This document shows positions 48,963 through 59,003 of a stretch of 64,000 nt of DNA, in pieces. The notes under the pieces were generated by a model that saw only the letters and a list, made by a program, of their open reading frames with translations, did no database searches and had not been told where the DNA came from. Each line of letters begins with the position of its first letter. Position 1 is the first letter of the stretch. The DNA comes from Arthrobacter citreus. Lineage in GTDB: Bacteria; Bacillota; Bacilli; Bacillales; Bacillaceae_G. Made by a program: the position numbers and the translations under genes. The DNA lies in the NCBI GenBank assembly GCA_013200995.1, contig CP053688.1, positions 1,860,001 to 1,924,000 of the forward strand. The letters are read 5' to 3'.

Positions 48963-49844
48963 CTAATACCTCGGCTTTCTGTCTCTTATTTCTTCCATGA
49001 ACGACACGTAATGGTCATATCTCTTAGAAGAAATTTCCCCACTTTCAACTGCAGCTTTTACAGCACATTTAGGTTCTTTTAAGTGGGTACAACCTCTAAA
49101 TTTACATTCTTGACTTTTTTCTCGCATTTCAACAAAGCAATAAGATAAATCTTCAGCTTCAATTCCCAGAAAATCTAATGAACTAAAACCAGGTGTATCG
49201 GCAACTAATCCTTCACCGATTTTAATTAATTCAACATGTCTAGTAGTATGTTTACCACGTCCTAAATGCGTCGAGATTATGCCTGTTTTTAGATCTAATT
49301 CTGGATTAATCGCATTTAGTAAAGTCGACTTACCAACGCCTGATTGACCTGCAAAGACCGAAATTTTATTTGACATATGAGGTAGTACTTTTTCTAAACC
49401 TTCCTCAGTTTTTGAAGAAGTTAAACATACTTCATAACCAATTTGGCGATAATAAGAAACATATTCATAGACTAATTTTAATTGTGTTTCTGAACATAAA
49501 TCGATTTTCGTTATAACAATTAACGGTTTGATTTCATTAAATTCAATTAAAACGAGAAATCGATCTAATAATATTGGAGAAAAATCGGGCTCTACCGCTG
49601 AAAAGACTAAAATGGCTTGATCAACATTTGCAATCGGAGGTCGAACAAGTTCATTTTTTCTCTCTTTTATTTCTAATAGATAGCCTTCTCCACTCTTTTC
49701 TAAATGGTATTCTACTTCATCTCCAACTAATGGTGTGATTTTCTTATTGCGAAAATTCCCTCTACCACGACATTGAATGATAGTATCATTTGTTTCGACA
49801 TAATAGAACCCACTCAATGCTTTTACAATTTTGCCTTCTGGCAT
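48963..49844 (-). CDS. rsgA: Ribosome small-subunit-dependent GTPase RsgA (CpgA/YloQ)
   Basis: Circularly permuted GTPase for late 30S maturation; in B. subtilis it is phosphorylated by PrkC. An N-terminal OB fold precedes G4 TKID (residues 112-115) and G1 GQSGVGKS (166-173). G3 is DTPG, in VADTPGFSS. A C-terminal zinc knuckle has CKFRGCTHLKEPKC. Length is 293 aa. It lies 20 nt after prkC, so kinase and probable substrate are co-expressed. Confidence 0.97.
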   Translation of the reverse strand: MPEGKIVKALSGFYYVETNDTIIQCRGRGNFRNKKITPLVGDEVEYHLEKSGEGYLLEIKERKNELVRPPIANVDQAILVFSAVEPDFSPILLDRFLVLIEFNEIKPLIVITKIDLCSETQLKLVYEYVSYYRQIGYEVCLTSSKTEEGLEKVLPHMSNKISVFAGQSGVGKSTLLNAINPELDLKTGIISTHLGRGKHTTRHVELIKIGEGLVADTPGFSSLDFLGIEAEDLSYCFVEMREKSQECKFRGCTHLKEPKCAVKAAVESGEISSKRYDHYVSFMEEIRDRKPRY

Positions 49845-49864
49845 ATACTCACTCCTACAGCTAT

Positions 49865-51847
49865 TTAATTCGATGGATAAGATACATCTCTTTCTGCAAT
49901 AACTTGACCATCTTTAACAATTTTATAGGAAGCTTTTTGTCCAGGATCAATTGTCACTTCTACAGGAATTGTAGTTGTTTCTGTGATCGATTTTGATATT
50001 GCAGGTTTATCACCATTATTATTTTTATCTGTAATAAATACCTCAATTAACTGAGGGGTACTAGGATTAGTCGGTGTATATGGTACTTGTACATTAATTG
50101 TTACTTTTTTCGTCTTTTCTTTAGGCTTCCCAGAAGAAATAACGACTCTAAGTTTTCCACCTTCCTTTAAAGCAGCTGTAGCAGCTGGGCTTTGGGAAAT
50201 AACATGATCTTCAGCAATTGTTTCTGATTCTGCTTTCGTAACACTAAGAACTAAGTTATTGTCACCTGCATAGTCTTCAACATCATTTCTAGACCATCCA
50301 GTAAGGTCACGAATGATTACTGTAGCTGTACCTTTACTAATCCATACGTTTAAATCTGTTTCTGAAGGGACAACATCGGCTCCCATATTTGGAGATTGAT
50401 CAATTACTTCACCTTCAGTTTCATCACTTTCGATAAAATGTGTCGTAACCGAACGATAATCATCTTGTAATCGAGACTTTATTGTGCTGTATTGAAAACC
50501 TTTTAGATCTTCCATCTCACTACTTTTTTTTCCCTTAGATTTATAAATTGTAACTGATGAATTTTCTTTAACAGTTTCCCCAATATTAGGTGATGTTTGT
50601 ACTACTTTTCCTTCATCAATTTCATTATCATAAATTTCTTTCGGATCGCTTATTTTCAATCCTTTTGAGGCAAGCAAAGTAACAGCACTTTCATATGTCA
50701 TATTCTTTACATCAGGAATTTCTACATCTTCTGGTAAGAACAAAGCAGGTATTAACGTAATAGCTAATAAACCACTAATTAAAAGTGCTATGAAAGTCCC
50801 AATAATAAATTTTGCGAAGGAATTTTTCTTCTTTCGTTTTAAATTTTTATCTGGAGCTTTTTTTACATTGTCTTTCGGTTGATTTGATTGATTTGATTTC
50901 TTCTTTATTGGTACTACTACAGTATCATCATTTATCGATCCAGGAATATCTTTAAGGATTGGAATAATCTTCGTTTCGTCATCATTTGTAGGGATAACAA
51001 AAGGTTTTTCATTCAATCGATCGGTATCTAAAGCCGTTTGTAAATCGAGCTTCATTTCATCCGCTGAATCATATCGATAGAAAATATCTTTCGCAGTTGC
51101 TTTTAAAACTATATTTTCAACACTTTGCGGTATTTCTGGATTATATTTTGTCGGTGGTGGAACTTCACTTTGTAAATGTTTTAATGCAACCGCAACAGCA
51201 CTTTCACCCGAAAATGGTAGTTTTCCAGTTAACAATTCAAACATTACAATACCTAAAGAATAAATGTCTGACTTTTTATTAGCTACTCCACCTCTTGCTT
51301 GTTCAGGTGAAAGATAGTGAACAGACCCAAGAACTGAATTTGTTTGAGTAATTGTAGCAGCTGTCGAAGCTGTTGCAATTCCAAAATCAGTGACTTTTAC
51401 GTTACCATCTTTATTTATTAAAATATTTTGCGGTTTTACATCTCTATGAACAATTTGAAAATGATGAGCGTGTGCTAACGCTGAAGCTAATTGCTCCATA
51501 ATTCGTAACACTTCTTTTGGTCTAATAGGAGTATGGTGCTGAATATACTCCTTTAAAGTCTCACCTTCGACATATTCCATGACGATATATTGTAAACCAT
51601 CTTCTTCCCCAACGTCATACGAGCTTACGATATTAGGATGAGAAAGTGATGTTACAGAATATGCTTCACGTTGAAATCTTCTTAAGAATTCAGGATCGCT
51701 TGAAAAATCAGCTTTAAGCATTTTAACTGCTACATCGCGATCTAGTATCATATCACGGGCTAAATAAACGTTTGCCATACCGCCAGTACCAATTAATTTT
51801 AAAATTTTATATCGGTCGTTTAGGCGTCTACCAATCATCACGTTCAT
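49865..51847 (-). CDS. prkC: Membrane Ser/Thr protein kinase PrkC with PASTA repeats
   Basis: Hanks-type kinase that senses peptidoglycan fragments and triggers spore germination in B. subtilis. The kinase domain has the Gly loop GTGGMANVYLA, Lys42, HRD at 134-136 and DFG at 154-156. A charged juxtamembrane stretch is followed by one membrane helix near 343-366 and three PASTA repeats (about 370-575), then a C-terminal Ig-like tail. Length is about 660 aa. The frame opens at GTG 51853. Homologues begin near MIGRRLN, so the true start may be anywhere from 51847 to 51838. It overlaps or abuts prpC. Confidence 0.96.
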   Translation of the reverse strand: MNVMIGRRLNDRYKILKLIGTGGMANVYLARDMILDRDVAVKMLKADFSSDPEFLRRFQREAYSVTSLSHPNIVSSYDVGEEDGLQYIVMEYVEGETLKEYIQHHTPIRPKEVLRIMEQLASALAHAHHFQIVHRDVKPQNILINKDGNVKVTDFGIATASTAATITQTNSVLGSVHYLSPEQARGGVANKKSDIYSLGIVMFELLTGKLPFSGESAVAVALKHLQSEVPPPTKYNPEIPQSVENIVLKATAKDIFYRYDSADEMKLDLQTALDTDRLNEKPFVIPTNDDETKIIPILKDIPGSINDDTVVVPIKKKSNQSNQPKDNVKKAPDKNLKRKKKNSFAKFIIGTFIALLISGLLAITLIPALFLPEDVEIPDVKNMTYESAVTLLASKGLKISDPKEIYDNEIDEGKVVQTSPNIGETVKENSSVTIYKSKGKKSSEMEDLKGFQYSTIKSRLQDDYRSVTTHFIESDETEGEVIDQSPNMGADVVPSETDLNVWISKGTATVIIRDLTGWSRNDVEDYAGDNNLVLSVTKAESETIAEDHVISQSPAATAALKEGGKLRVVISSGKPKEKTKKVTINVQVPYTPTNPSTPQLIEVFITDKNNNGDKPAISKSITETTTIPVEVTIDPGQKASYKIVKDGQVIAERDVSYPSN

Positions 51848-51849
51848 CA

Positions 51850-52602
51850 TCACCCCTTCTCATTATTTCTAGACTCGTACTTAATAATGGCAAGTGTGAT
51901 GTTATCTTCTCCACCGAGATCATTTGCTTGTGAAATCAACTGGTTTCCGATCATTTCAATTGGAAGATTTTCATTTAATTTTTCATTTAATTGTTCATTA
52001 GAAATTTTATTAGATAAACCATCTGAACATAAAAGGATTAAATCATCTTCTTCCCAAGTTAAAGTTTTAATATCAACATCAACTGTTTCCTCTGTACCAA
52101 GTGCTCGTGTAATTACATTTTTACGAGGATGTATTTCTGCATCCTCTCTAGAAATTTGTCCAAATTTGACGAGTTCGGCAACAAATGTATGATCTTCTGT
52201 TATTTGTTTAAAACCTTCGTCGTTCAATAAATAACTTCTACTATCCCCTACATGTGCTAGCGTGAAAAACAGAGGAGTACAAATGATTGCCTCAAGAGTT
52301 GTACCCATCCCATTGCACTCTTCATTTTGTTCTGAATGAACTAATAAGTTTGTATTCAATTGTCCTACAATGTTTTTTAGCCATGCTTCGGCTTCGATTG
52401 GTGTATCAAATTTACTAGTATTTTTCCATTCTGCTTCGAGGAAATTGATCGCCATCATACTGGCAACTTCGCCTGCTAAATGACCACCCATTCCATCAGC
52501 AACTACAGCTAATACGATTCCTGCATCGTTCGAAAATATGCCTACGCTATCTTCATTATGCCCACGAACTTTCCCCGTATCAGTTTGAAAAAAAGTTTGC
52601 AT
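51850..52602 (-). CDS. prpC: PP2C-family Ser/Thr protein phosphatase PrpC
   Basis: Metal-dependent phosphatase that reverses PrkC phosphorylation. Motifs RGHNEDSVG, VVADGMGGHLAGEVAS, GDSRSYLL and LLCSDGLSN provide the metal-binding Asp residues. The start is ATG 52602 (MQTFFQTDTG) with GAGGTGA upstream; a longer frame overlaps the rlmN end. Length is 250 aa. It lies 4 nt after rlmN and directly before prkC, the standard phosphatase-kinase pair. Confidence 0.97.
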   Translation of the reverse strand: MQTFFQTDTGKVRGHNEDSVGIFSNDAGIVLAVVADGMGGHLAGEVASMMAINFLEAEWKNTSKFDTPIEAEAWLKNIVGQLNTNLLVHSEQNEECNGMGTTLEAIICTPLFFTLAHVGDSRSYLLNDEGFKQITEDHTFVAELVKFGQISREDAEIHPRKNVITRALGTEETVDVDIKTLTWEEDDLILLCSDGLSNKISNEQLNEKLNENLPIEMIGNQLISQANDLGGEDNITLAIIKYESRNNEKG

Positions 52603-52606
52603 TGTT

Positions 52607-53698
52607 TCACCTCGTCTCCTCTTTACGCTCCTTTGCACGCAACTGTCCACAAGCTGCATCTATATCATGACCTTGTTCACGACGAATTGTAACATTGATA
52701 TTATTATTTTTTAGTACTTTTTCGAATGCAAAGATTTGTTCCTTAGGTGTTCTTACATAATTTCTTTCTGGTACATAGTTTACTGGAATTAAATTCACAT
52801 GACATTTAACTCCTTTAAGTAGTTTTGAAAGTTCTTCTGCATGCTCAACTTGATCATTCTCTCCACCGAATAGACCATATTCGAACGTAACACGTCTACC
52901 AGTCTTTTCAACATAGTAACGAACAGCGTCCATTAAATCCGGTAATTTATATGCTCTATTAATTGGCATTAATTTAGAACGTAACTCACTATTAGGAGCG
53001 TGTAATGAGATTGCAAAGTTAATTTGAAGTCCTTCATCAGCAAAGTTATAGATTTTTGGAATGATTCCACTTGTTGAAACAGTGATATGTCTTGCACCAA
53101 TGTTTAGACCTTTTTCACTATTTACGATTCTTAAGAAATCCATTAAACCATCGTAGTTATCAAACGGTTCGCCTATACCCATAACAACAATTGAGCTTAC
53201 TCTTTCTTCGACTTCATCGATTGCACGTTGTACTTCTAAAACTTGTGCAACAATTTCGCCAGCTTCTAGATTTCGTTTTAAACCGCCAAGAGTTGATGCA
53301 CAAAATGTACATCCAATTCGACAACCTACTTGTGTCGTTACACATACAGAATTGCCATAATTATGTCTCATTAAAACAGTTTCAATCGAATATCCATCAT
53401 GTAATTCAAATAAAAATTTCATTGTACCGTCTGAAGAGGTTTGTTTTACTAACGTTTTTAATGTAGTAATCGTAAAATTCTCTTCAAGTAAAACACGTAA
53501 TTCTTTTGGAATATTTTGCATTTCTTCAAAGCTTTCAACTCGTTGCACATATAGCCAATTATAAATTTGTTTCGCGCGGAAAACCTGCTGCTTTTGAGCC
53601 TTTATCCAATCCTCTAAATCACTCACCTTTAACGAGTAAATTGAGGGTTTATGTTCCTTTTTTATTTTGACTGAATTTGTAGTATTTTCTAAATTCAA
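52607..53698 (-). CDS. rlmN: 23S rRNA A2503 / tRNA A37 C2-methyltransferase RlmN
   Basis: Radical-SAM enzyme that adds a methyl group at C2 of A2503 in 23S rRNA and of A37 in some tRNAs. The cluster Cys residues are C126, C130 and C133 in [11 protein letters not shown]. The second-half motifs [17 protein letters not shown] and [11 protein letters not shown] are present, and a further conserved Cys is in DIDAACGQL near the end. It has 363 aa and starts at TTG 53698 after GAAGG. It abuts rsmB by 2 nt. The sequence reads as RlmN and not as the resistance enzyme Cfr. Confidence 0.96.
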   Translation of the reverse strand: MNLENTTNSVKIKKEHKPSIYSLKVSDLEDWIKAQKQQVFRAKQIYNWLYVQRVESFEEMQNIPKELRVLLEENFTITTLKTLVKQTSSDGTMKFLFELHDGYSIETVLMRHNYGNSVCVTTQVGCRIGCTFCASTLGGLKRNLEAGEIVAQVLEVQRAIDEVEERVSSIVVMGIGEPFDNYDGLMDFLRIVNSEKGLNIGARHITVSTSGIIPKIYNFADEGLQINFAISLHAPNSELRSKLMPINRAYKLPDLMDAVRYYVEKTGRRVTFEYGLFGGENDQVEHAEELSKLLKGVKCHVNLIPVNYVPERNYVRTPKEQIFAFEKVLKNNNINVTIRREQGHDIDAACGQLRAKERKEETR

Positions 53699-53700
53699 CG

Positions 53701-55047
53701 TTACACCTTCTTTCTTAATCTTGCAATAAAAAATCCATCCGTTCCAAAATAATGTGGTAAAAGTTGTACATACCCATTTTGAACCGAATTGTTTTCATTT
53801 AATTTCTCTGGTAGATGATCGACCAATGAATGATCTAACTCATATTCTTGATGATTATCTAAAAAAGCTTCGATTACATCCATATTTTCTTCATGACCCA
53901 CTGTACAAGTACTATATACTAATGATCCACCAGGTTTAACTAGTTTTGAAGCTTCATCTAAAATAGACTTTTGTACTTTTTGTAAATTTGTCACATCTGT
54001 GGCATTCTTTTTCAATAAAATATCTGGTTTTCGACGAATAACCCCTAAACCTGAACAAGGAGCATCAACTAATACTTTGTCGAATAATCTTCCTTCAAAC
54101 TCAAGCGGTGCATTTCTAGCATCAAGAGCTTTTGTTTCGATATTATTTAAGCCTAAACGATTCGCTTGTTCTTTAATAAGCTTCACTTTATGCTTGTGTA
54201 AATCTAATGAGGTCACAGATCCAGAACCGCCTAACAGCTCAGCAATATGAGTCGACTTACCTCCAGGTGCTGCACAAGTATCTAATACATCGTCACCTTT
54301 TGTTACACCTAGTGCTTGGGCGACTAACATCGAACTCTCATCTTGAATTGATAAATAGCCTTCTTTAAATGCATCCGTATAAGCAACATTGCCTTTTTGT
54401 ATTTCAATTGCAAATGGAGACAGTTTCCCTATATTGGCCTGTACTCCCTCATCTTCTAACATTTTAAGGACTTCTTCTCTTGACGCCTTCATTGTATTAA
54501 CTCTTGCAGTTTGAAATGGTGGTAGTATATTCTCTTCACATATTTTTCTAGTTTCTTCTAGACCGAATTCATCTGCCCACTGTTCAATTAACCACTCCGG
54601 GTGATTCGTTTCAATTGAAAGCTTTTCGATTGGATCCTTTATTTCATCTATAGATTTCAAGCCATTTCTTTGAATATTTCTTAAAACGCCATTAACTAAA
54701 GAAGCGATTCCTTTATGGCCACGTTTTTTAGCAATTTCAACCGCTTCATTTAATACTGCATGAGGAGGTATTCGATCTAAAAAATGCATTTGATATAAAG
54801 AAAGCTTGATTAATAAATAAACCCATTCTTCTAATTTCTTCTGATTTTTTATAAACGGTTCTAAATAAAAATCTAATAATTTATCTCTTTGGATTGTTCC
54901 ATAGATAATTTCTGTTAATAGTCCCGAATCAGCAGAAGATAACTCATTCTTTTGAATATAGTTATTTACTAACAAATTACTATACGATTGATTTTTATAA
55001 ACTGAAAGGAGTGCCTCTAAGGCAATCTCTCGTACATTTTTACTCAT
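53701..55047 (-). CDS. rsmB: 16S rRNA m5C967 methyltransferase RsmB
   Basis: Methylates C967 of 16S rRNA. The N-terminal about 140 residues form a NusB-like RNA-binding domain ([29 protein letters not shown]). The C-terminal methyltransferase has the SAM motif [12 protein letters not shown] and the two Cys motifs [15 protein letters not shown] and YSTCTV. Length is 448 aa. It starts 1 nt after fmt, within the def-fmt-rsmB-rlmN-prpC run. Confidence 0.97.
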   Translation of the reverse strand: MSKNVREIALEALLSVYKNQSYSNLLVNNYIQKNELSSADSGLLTEIIYGTIQRDKLLDFYLEPFIKNQKKLEEWVYLLIKLSLYQMHFLDRIPPHAVLNEAVEIAKKRGHKGIASLVNGVLRNIQRNGLKSIDEIKDPIEKLSIETNHPEWLIEQWADEFGLEETRKICEENILPPFQTARVNTMKASREEVLKMLEDEGVQANIGKLSPFAIEIQKGNVAYTDAFKEGYLSIQDESSMLVAQALGVTKGDDVLDTCAAPGGKSTHIAELLGGSGSVTSLDLHKHKVKLIKEQANRLGLNNIETKALDARNAPLEFEGRLFDKVLVDAPCSGLGVIRRKPDILLKKNATDVTNLQKVQKSILDEASKLVKPGGSLVYSTCTVGHEENMDVIEAFLDNHQEYELDHSLVDHLPEKLNENNSVQNGYVQLLPHYFGTDGFFIARLRKKV

Positions 55048-55048
55048 G

Positions 55049-55993
55049 TTATTCTCCTAACTTCATTCCACGTTCAATAAAAGAACCTGCACCGTTAATA
55101 TATTGTTTTGCTTCCATTCGCTTTTTACCAGCAGGCTGTAAATCCGTAATCTTTATGGCAGTAGTATTTCCAGTTGATACTAAAATGCCATCATTTAGAA
55201 CTTCAATTATTTCACCTGGAGTAACAGTTTTATTCGTAGTAGATTTCTCTCCCCACCAAACTTTTAAAACTTCTCCGTTTAATGTAGTATAAGCTACTGG
55301 CCAAGGGTGTAAACCTCTTATATGATTATAAATCTCCTCGCCAGTTTTCGCCCAATTAATTAGCTCTTCTTCACGCTTAATATTTCTTGCGAAGCTCACA
55401 TTACTCTCGTCTTGTTTTTTAGCAGTAATTTCACCTTTTAATAAAGCTGGAATAGTCTCAGAAAGCAAGTTAGCACCTGCAATACTTAATTTATCGTGTA
55501 GCGTCCCAACATGATCACTTTCTTCAATAGGAACAACGACTCTAGATAACATATCACCAGCATCTAATTTTTCTACCATATACATGATTGTTACACCCGT
55601 TTCACTTTTACCTTGAATGATTGAATAGTGAATTGGTGCACCACCTCTTAGCTCTGGAAGTAAAGAAGCATGTACATTTATACAACCAAATTGAGGTGCC
55701 TCTAAAATATCATTTGGGAGAATTTGCCCAAAAGCTGCTGTTACGATTAAATCTGGATTTAATGCCAATACTTTTTCTGTTTCTTCTGGTAGACGTATTT
55801 TTTCAGGTTGTAATACTGGAATATTATGCTTTAGAGCCTCAACTTTAACAGGAGGTGGCGTTAATACTCTTTTTCGACCAACAGGACGATCCGGCTGTGT
55901 CACTACCCCTACAACATCATATCCATCTTCAATTAATCTTCTTAAAACGGGAACTGAAAAATCAGGTGTTCCCATAAAAACGATTTTTGTCAT
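55049..55993 (-). CDS. fmt: Methionyl-tRNA formyltransferase
   Basis: Formylates initiator Met-tRNA using 10-formyltetrahydrofolate. The N-terminal [15 protein letters not shown] and the signature [20 protein letters not shown] (with catalytic Asn and His) are present. The C-terminal OB-fold domain binds the tRNA. It has 314 aa and follows def by 8 nt; the def-fmt pairing links removal and addition of the formyl group. Confidence 0.98.
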   Translation of the reverse strand: MTKIVFMGTPDFSVPVLRRLIEDGYDVVGVVTQPDRPVGRKRVLTPPPVKVEALKHNIPVLQPEKIRLPEETEKVLALNPDLIVTAAFGQILPNDILEAPQFGCINVHASLLPELRGGAPIHYSIIQGKSETGVTIMYMVEKLDAGDMLSRVVVPIEESDHVGTLHDKLSIAGANLLSETIPALLKGEITAKKQDESNVSFARNIKREEELINWAKTGEEIYNHIRGLHPWPVAYTTLNGEVLKVWWGEKSTTNKTVTPGEIIEVLNDGILVSTGNTTAIKITDLQPAGKKRMEAKQYINGAGSFIERGMKLGE

Positions 55994-56001
55994 TCTTTTG
56001 C

Positions 56002-56475
56002 CTACCCTTCTAATTCACTTTCCTCATAGTATTTTGATACTTTAGAAGTGAATAAAACTCCATTTAAATGATCAATTTCATGTAAAAGTGCACGAGCTAA
56101 AAACCCACGAGCCTCAATAATAAAATATTTCCCACGTTTATTTTGCGCTTTTATTTTTGCATAGCTAGGTCTTGTAACATCCCCATAAAGGTTTGGAAAA
56201 CTTAAACAACCTTCTACATCGGTTTGCTCACCCTTTGTTTCCATGACGATTGGATTAATTAAATCAATTCTTCCATTCTCATCTTCAACGTCTACTACAG
56301 CTACTTGTTGCAGAATTCCAACTTGTGGTGCTGCTAATCCAACACCATCAGCTGCAAGCATCGTCTCATACATATTATTTAAAAGTTTTACTAAATTTTT
56401 ATCAAATGTCGTCACTTTTTCACAAGGTGTTTCAAGCACTTCATTTGGGTGTTCAATAATTGTTAATAAAGCCAA
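56002..56475 (-). CDS. def: Peptide deformylase
   Basis: Removes the formyl group from nascent proteins; an iron/zinc metalloenzyme. The three motifs are at residues 44-51 (GVGLAAPQ), 88-92 (EGCLS, metal-ligand Cys) and 132-136 (HEIDH, metal-ligand His pair). The upstream ATG at 56493 precedes the Shine-Dalgarno TAGGAG. TTG 56475 has 8 nt spacing and gives the expected N-terminus [10 protein letters not shown] and 157 aa. This is the short PDF type found next to fmt in Bacillus. Confidence 0.94.
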   Translation of the reverse strand: MALLTIIEHPNEVLETPCEKVTTFDKNLVKLLNNMYETMLAADGVGLAAPQVGILQQVAVVDVEDENGRIDLINPIVMETKGEQTDVEGCLSFPNLYGDVTRPSYAKIKAQNKRGKYFIIEARGFLARALLHEIDHLNGVLFTSKVSKYYEESELEG

Positions 56476-56603
56476 TTTCGCAACTCCTATCATGATTGTT
56501 TGTATATTTGTGTATGTTTAATTTCTTATTTTCATCTTTATTATTTGATTTAACTGACTAAAGATTTTCCCTATAGAGCTGGGCAAACTTGCTCCACTTT
56601 TCG

Positions 56604-59003
56604 TTACATAAACATAGTAGGTTGAAAGTCGATTGTCAGTTGTAGTTTCGCTTTGTCTGTTTCATCTTGGTAATATTGTTGGATTCGGTTTAGTACGTCG
56701 TATAGTGCAGGCTCAGATTTGTATTTTATCATACATTGATAACGAAAATGGTCTTTTATTTTTGCGATTGGCGATGCGACTGGTCCAAGTATAATAGAAC
56801 TTTCCGATAAATGTTCTCTTAAATAGCTTGCGATTTGTTCACTTACTTTTACTGTTTTTATTAAATCATTATGTGCTATTGAGATTAAAACTAAATAATA
56901 AAACGGTGGATATCTAAACGAGCGTCTAATTTTCATTTCTTCTTCATAAAACGCAACATAGTTTTGAGTTTGCGCTAATTCAATACTATAATGCTCTGGA
57001 GAATATGTTTGTATGACTACTTCACCTGGTTTTTCATGTCGACCAGCTCTTCCACTTACTTGTGTTAATAAGCTAAAAGTACGTTCGCTTGCTCTGAAAT
57101 CTGGTAAATGAAGTGAACTATCTGCTGCTAAAACACCAACCAATGTAACATTTGGAAAATCAAGTCCTTTAGCAATCATTTGGGTTCCTAATAATATGTC
57201 TGCCTCACCATTTCCGAATTGCTTAAGCATTTTTTCGTGTGCACCTTTACGGCTAGTTGTATCATTATCCATCCTGATTACTCTTGCTTCTGGATAAGCT
57301 TTTGTAATAGCTTCTTCTACTTTTTGTGTTCCAGTTCCAAAAAAACGTATATGCTCACTTTGGCAAGAAGGGCATTGCTTTGGCATATATGTTTCATATC
57401 CGCAATAATGACATTTCAAATGATGATTATGTTTATGATAAGTTAAGGAAACCTCGCAATGGGGGCATTGAATTGTGTAACCACAATCTCTACACATTAC
57501 AAATGAAGAATAGCCTCGACGGTTTAAAAATAAGATGATTTGTTCCTTTTTTTCTAATCGATCAATTATTTTTTCATGTAAAGCGGTAGAAAACATCGTA
57601 CGATTACCGATTCTTAGTTGTTCTCTCATATCGACGATTTCAACTTCAGGTAAAGGACCTTGATTGACCCTTTTTGACATTATATTTAGTTCGTAAACTC
57701 CTTTGCTTGCTCTAGCAAATGATTCAAGCGTAGGAGTTGCACTTCCTAATACTACAGGACAATGGTGATAATCACCTCTCCAAATAGCAATATCTCTTGC
57801 GTGATATCTTGGATGTTCATCCTGTTTATACGTCGTTTCATGTTCTTCATCAATGATGATTATTCCAATATTTTCAAATGGAGCAAAAATAGCTGAACGC
57901 GCACCAACTACTACTTTCACTTCTTTTCTCTGAATTTTTCTCCATTCATCATATTTCTCACCAATTGATAGTCCGCTGTGTAGTACTGCCACATCATTTC
58001 CAAATCTGCTTTTAAAGCGACCTACAATTTGTGGGGTAAGTGAAATTTCTGGTACTAATACAATTGCTTCCTTCCCCTGCAACAGTACTTCCTGGATCGA
58101 TTGCAAATAAACTTCTGTTTTTCCACTACCAGTTACACCGTTTAAAAGATGGATCTTATTTTCTTTATTATTAAAGGAAGAAACAATTTGCTCAAATGCC
58201 ACTTGTTGTTCTGCCAGCAGTGGTAACGGCTGAGACTTCACAATTTCTCTTCCTACATAAGGATCTCGATATACTTCAACCGTTTTAATTGAAATAACCT
58301 TGTTTTTCTCCAAAGTCTTAATCGGAGAGTCAGTGATGCCAAGACATTCTTTTAACTCTTTCACACTTGTTTCGCCATTCATACGTAAATATTCAATAAT
58401 GTCCATTTGCTGCGGAGAAATTTTGTTTGGAAGTTCCTCATCTAACACTTTTAAAAGTGAAGCAACTCGTTCGGTTTTTTTATTTGCTTTATTTTTTACC
58501 TCATATTCAATTTCAAGCAAACCATCTTTAACAGCACGTTGAACTAAAGAAATATTACTTACAAGACTTTCTACTTCAGACCATTCTCTTCTTTTAACTA
58601 CAGAGAATAGATTTGCTAATTCAGGAACTAGCTGTTCATAAGCTTGTTCTGTACTTACTTGAACATGTTTTTTATATACAGCTTTTATTGCTGTAGGTAG
58701 CATTGCTTGATAGGCAGAAATTAAAAAGCAAAGTGTTTTTTCAGAAATATACGAACCTAAAAGAAGAAGCTCTTCAGTTAAAACTGGCATTACATCAAGA
58801 ACTTCTTCAATTTCTTTCACCTTGTCTAAACTAGTTGTTTCCTTTATGGACAAAACAAAGCCTTGAACCTTTCTTGGACCAAATGGAACAATTACTCTCA
58901 TTCCCGGCTGAATTGCATCCGCCCAACTAGTTGGAACTTTATAATCAAAAGGACGGTCAGTTTGTCTGACTGAGACATCAACTAAAACTGATGCGTATGT
59001 CAT
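56604..59003 (-). CDS. priA: Primosomal helicase PriA
   Basis: 3'-5' helicase that restarts replication at abandoned forks. The N-terminal DNA-binding domain (RPFDYKVP onward) precedes the helicase core. Walker A GVTGSGKTEVY lies near residue 290, DEEH and GSATPTLES follow. A Cys-rich zinc-binding insert contains CRDCGYTIQCPHC and CHYCGYE. Motif VI lies in QVSGRAGRHEKPGEV. Length is 799 aa. Its ATG overlaps the coaBC stop (ATGA). Confidence 0.97.
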   Translation of the reverse strand: MTYASVLVDVSVRQTDRPFDYKVPTSWADAIQPGMRVIVPFGPRKVQGFVLSIKETTSLDKVKEIEEVLDVMPVLTEELLLLGSYISEKTLCFLISAYQAMLPTAIKAVYKKHVQVSTEQAYEQLVPELANLFSVVKRREWSEVESLVSNISLVQRAVKDGLLEIEYEVKNKANKKTERVASLLKVLDEELPNKISPQQMDIIEYLRMNGETSVKELKECLGITDSPIKTLEKNKVISIKTVEVYRDPYVGREIVKSQPLPLLAEQQVAFEQIVSSFNNKENKIHLLNGVTGSGKTEVYLQSIQEVLLQGKEAIVLVPEISLTPQIVGRFKSRFGNDVAVLHSGLSIGEKYDEWRKIQRKEVKVVVGARSAIFAPFENIGIIIIDEEHETTYKQDEHPRYHARDIAIWRGDYHHCPVVLGSATPTLESFARASKGVYELNIMSKRVNQGPLPEVEIVDMREQLRIGNRTMFSTALHEKIIDRLEKKEQIILFLNRRGYSSFVMCRDCGYTIQCPHCEVSLTYHKHNHHLKCHYCGYETYMPKQCPSCQSEHIRFFGTGTQKVEEAITKAYPEARVIRMDNDTTSRKGAHEKMLKQFGNGEADILLGTQMIAKGLDFPNVTLVGVLAADSSLHLPDFRASERTFSLLTQVSGRAGRHEKPGEVVIQTYSPEHYSIELAQTQNYVAFYEEEMKIRRSFRYPPFYYLVLISIAHNDLIKTVKVSEQIASYLREHLSESSIILGPVASPIAKIKDHFRYQCMIKYKSEPALYDVLNRIQQYYQDETDKAKLQLTIDFQPTMFM

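Noticed and set aside
52607..53698. Possible Cfr-type antibiotic resistance methyltransferase
   Set aside because: Length, N-terminal region and gene context (rsmB-rlmN-prpC) match RlmN, the housekeeping enzyme.
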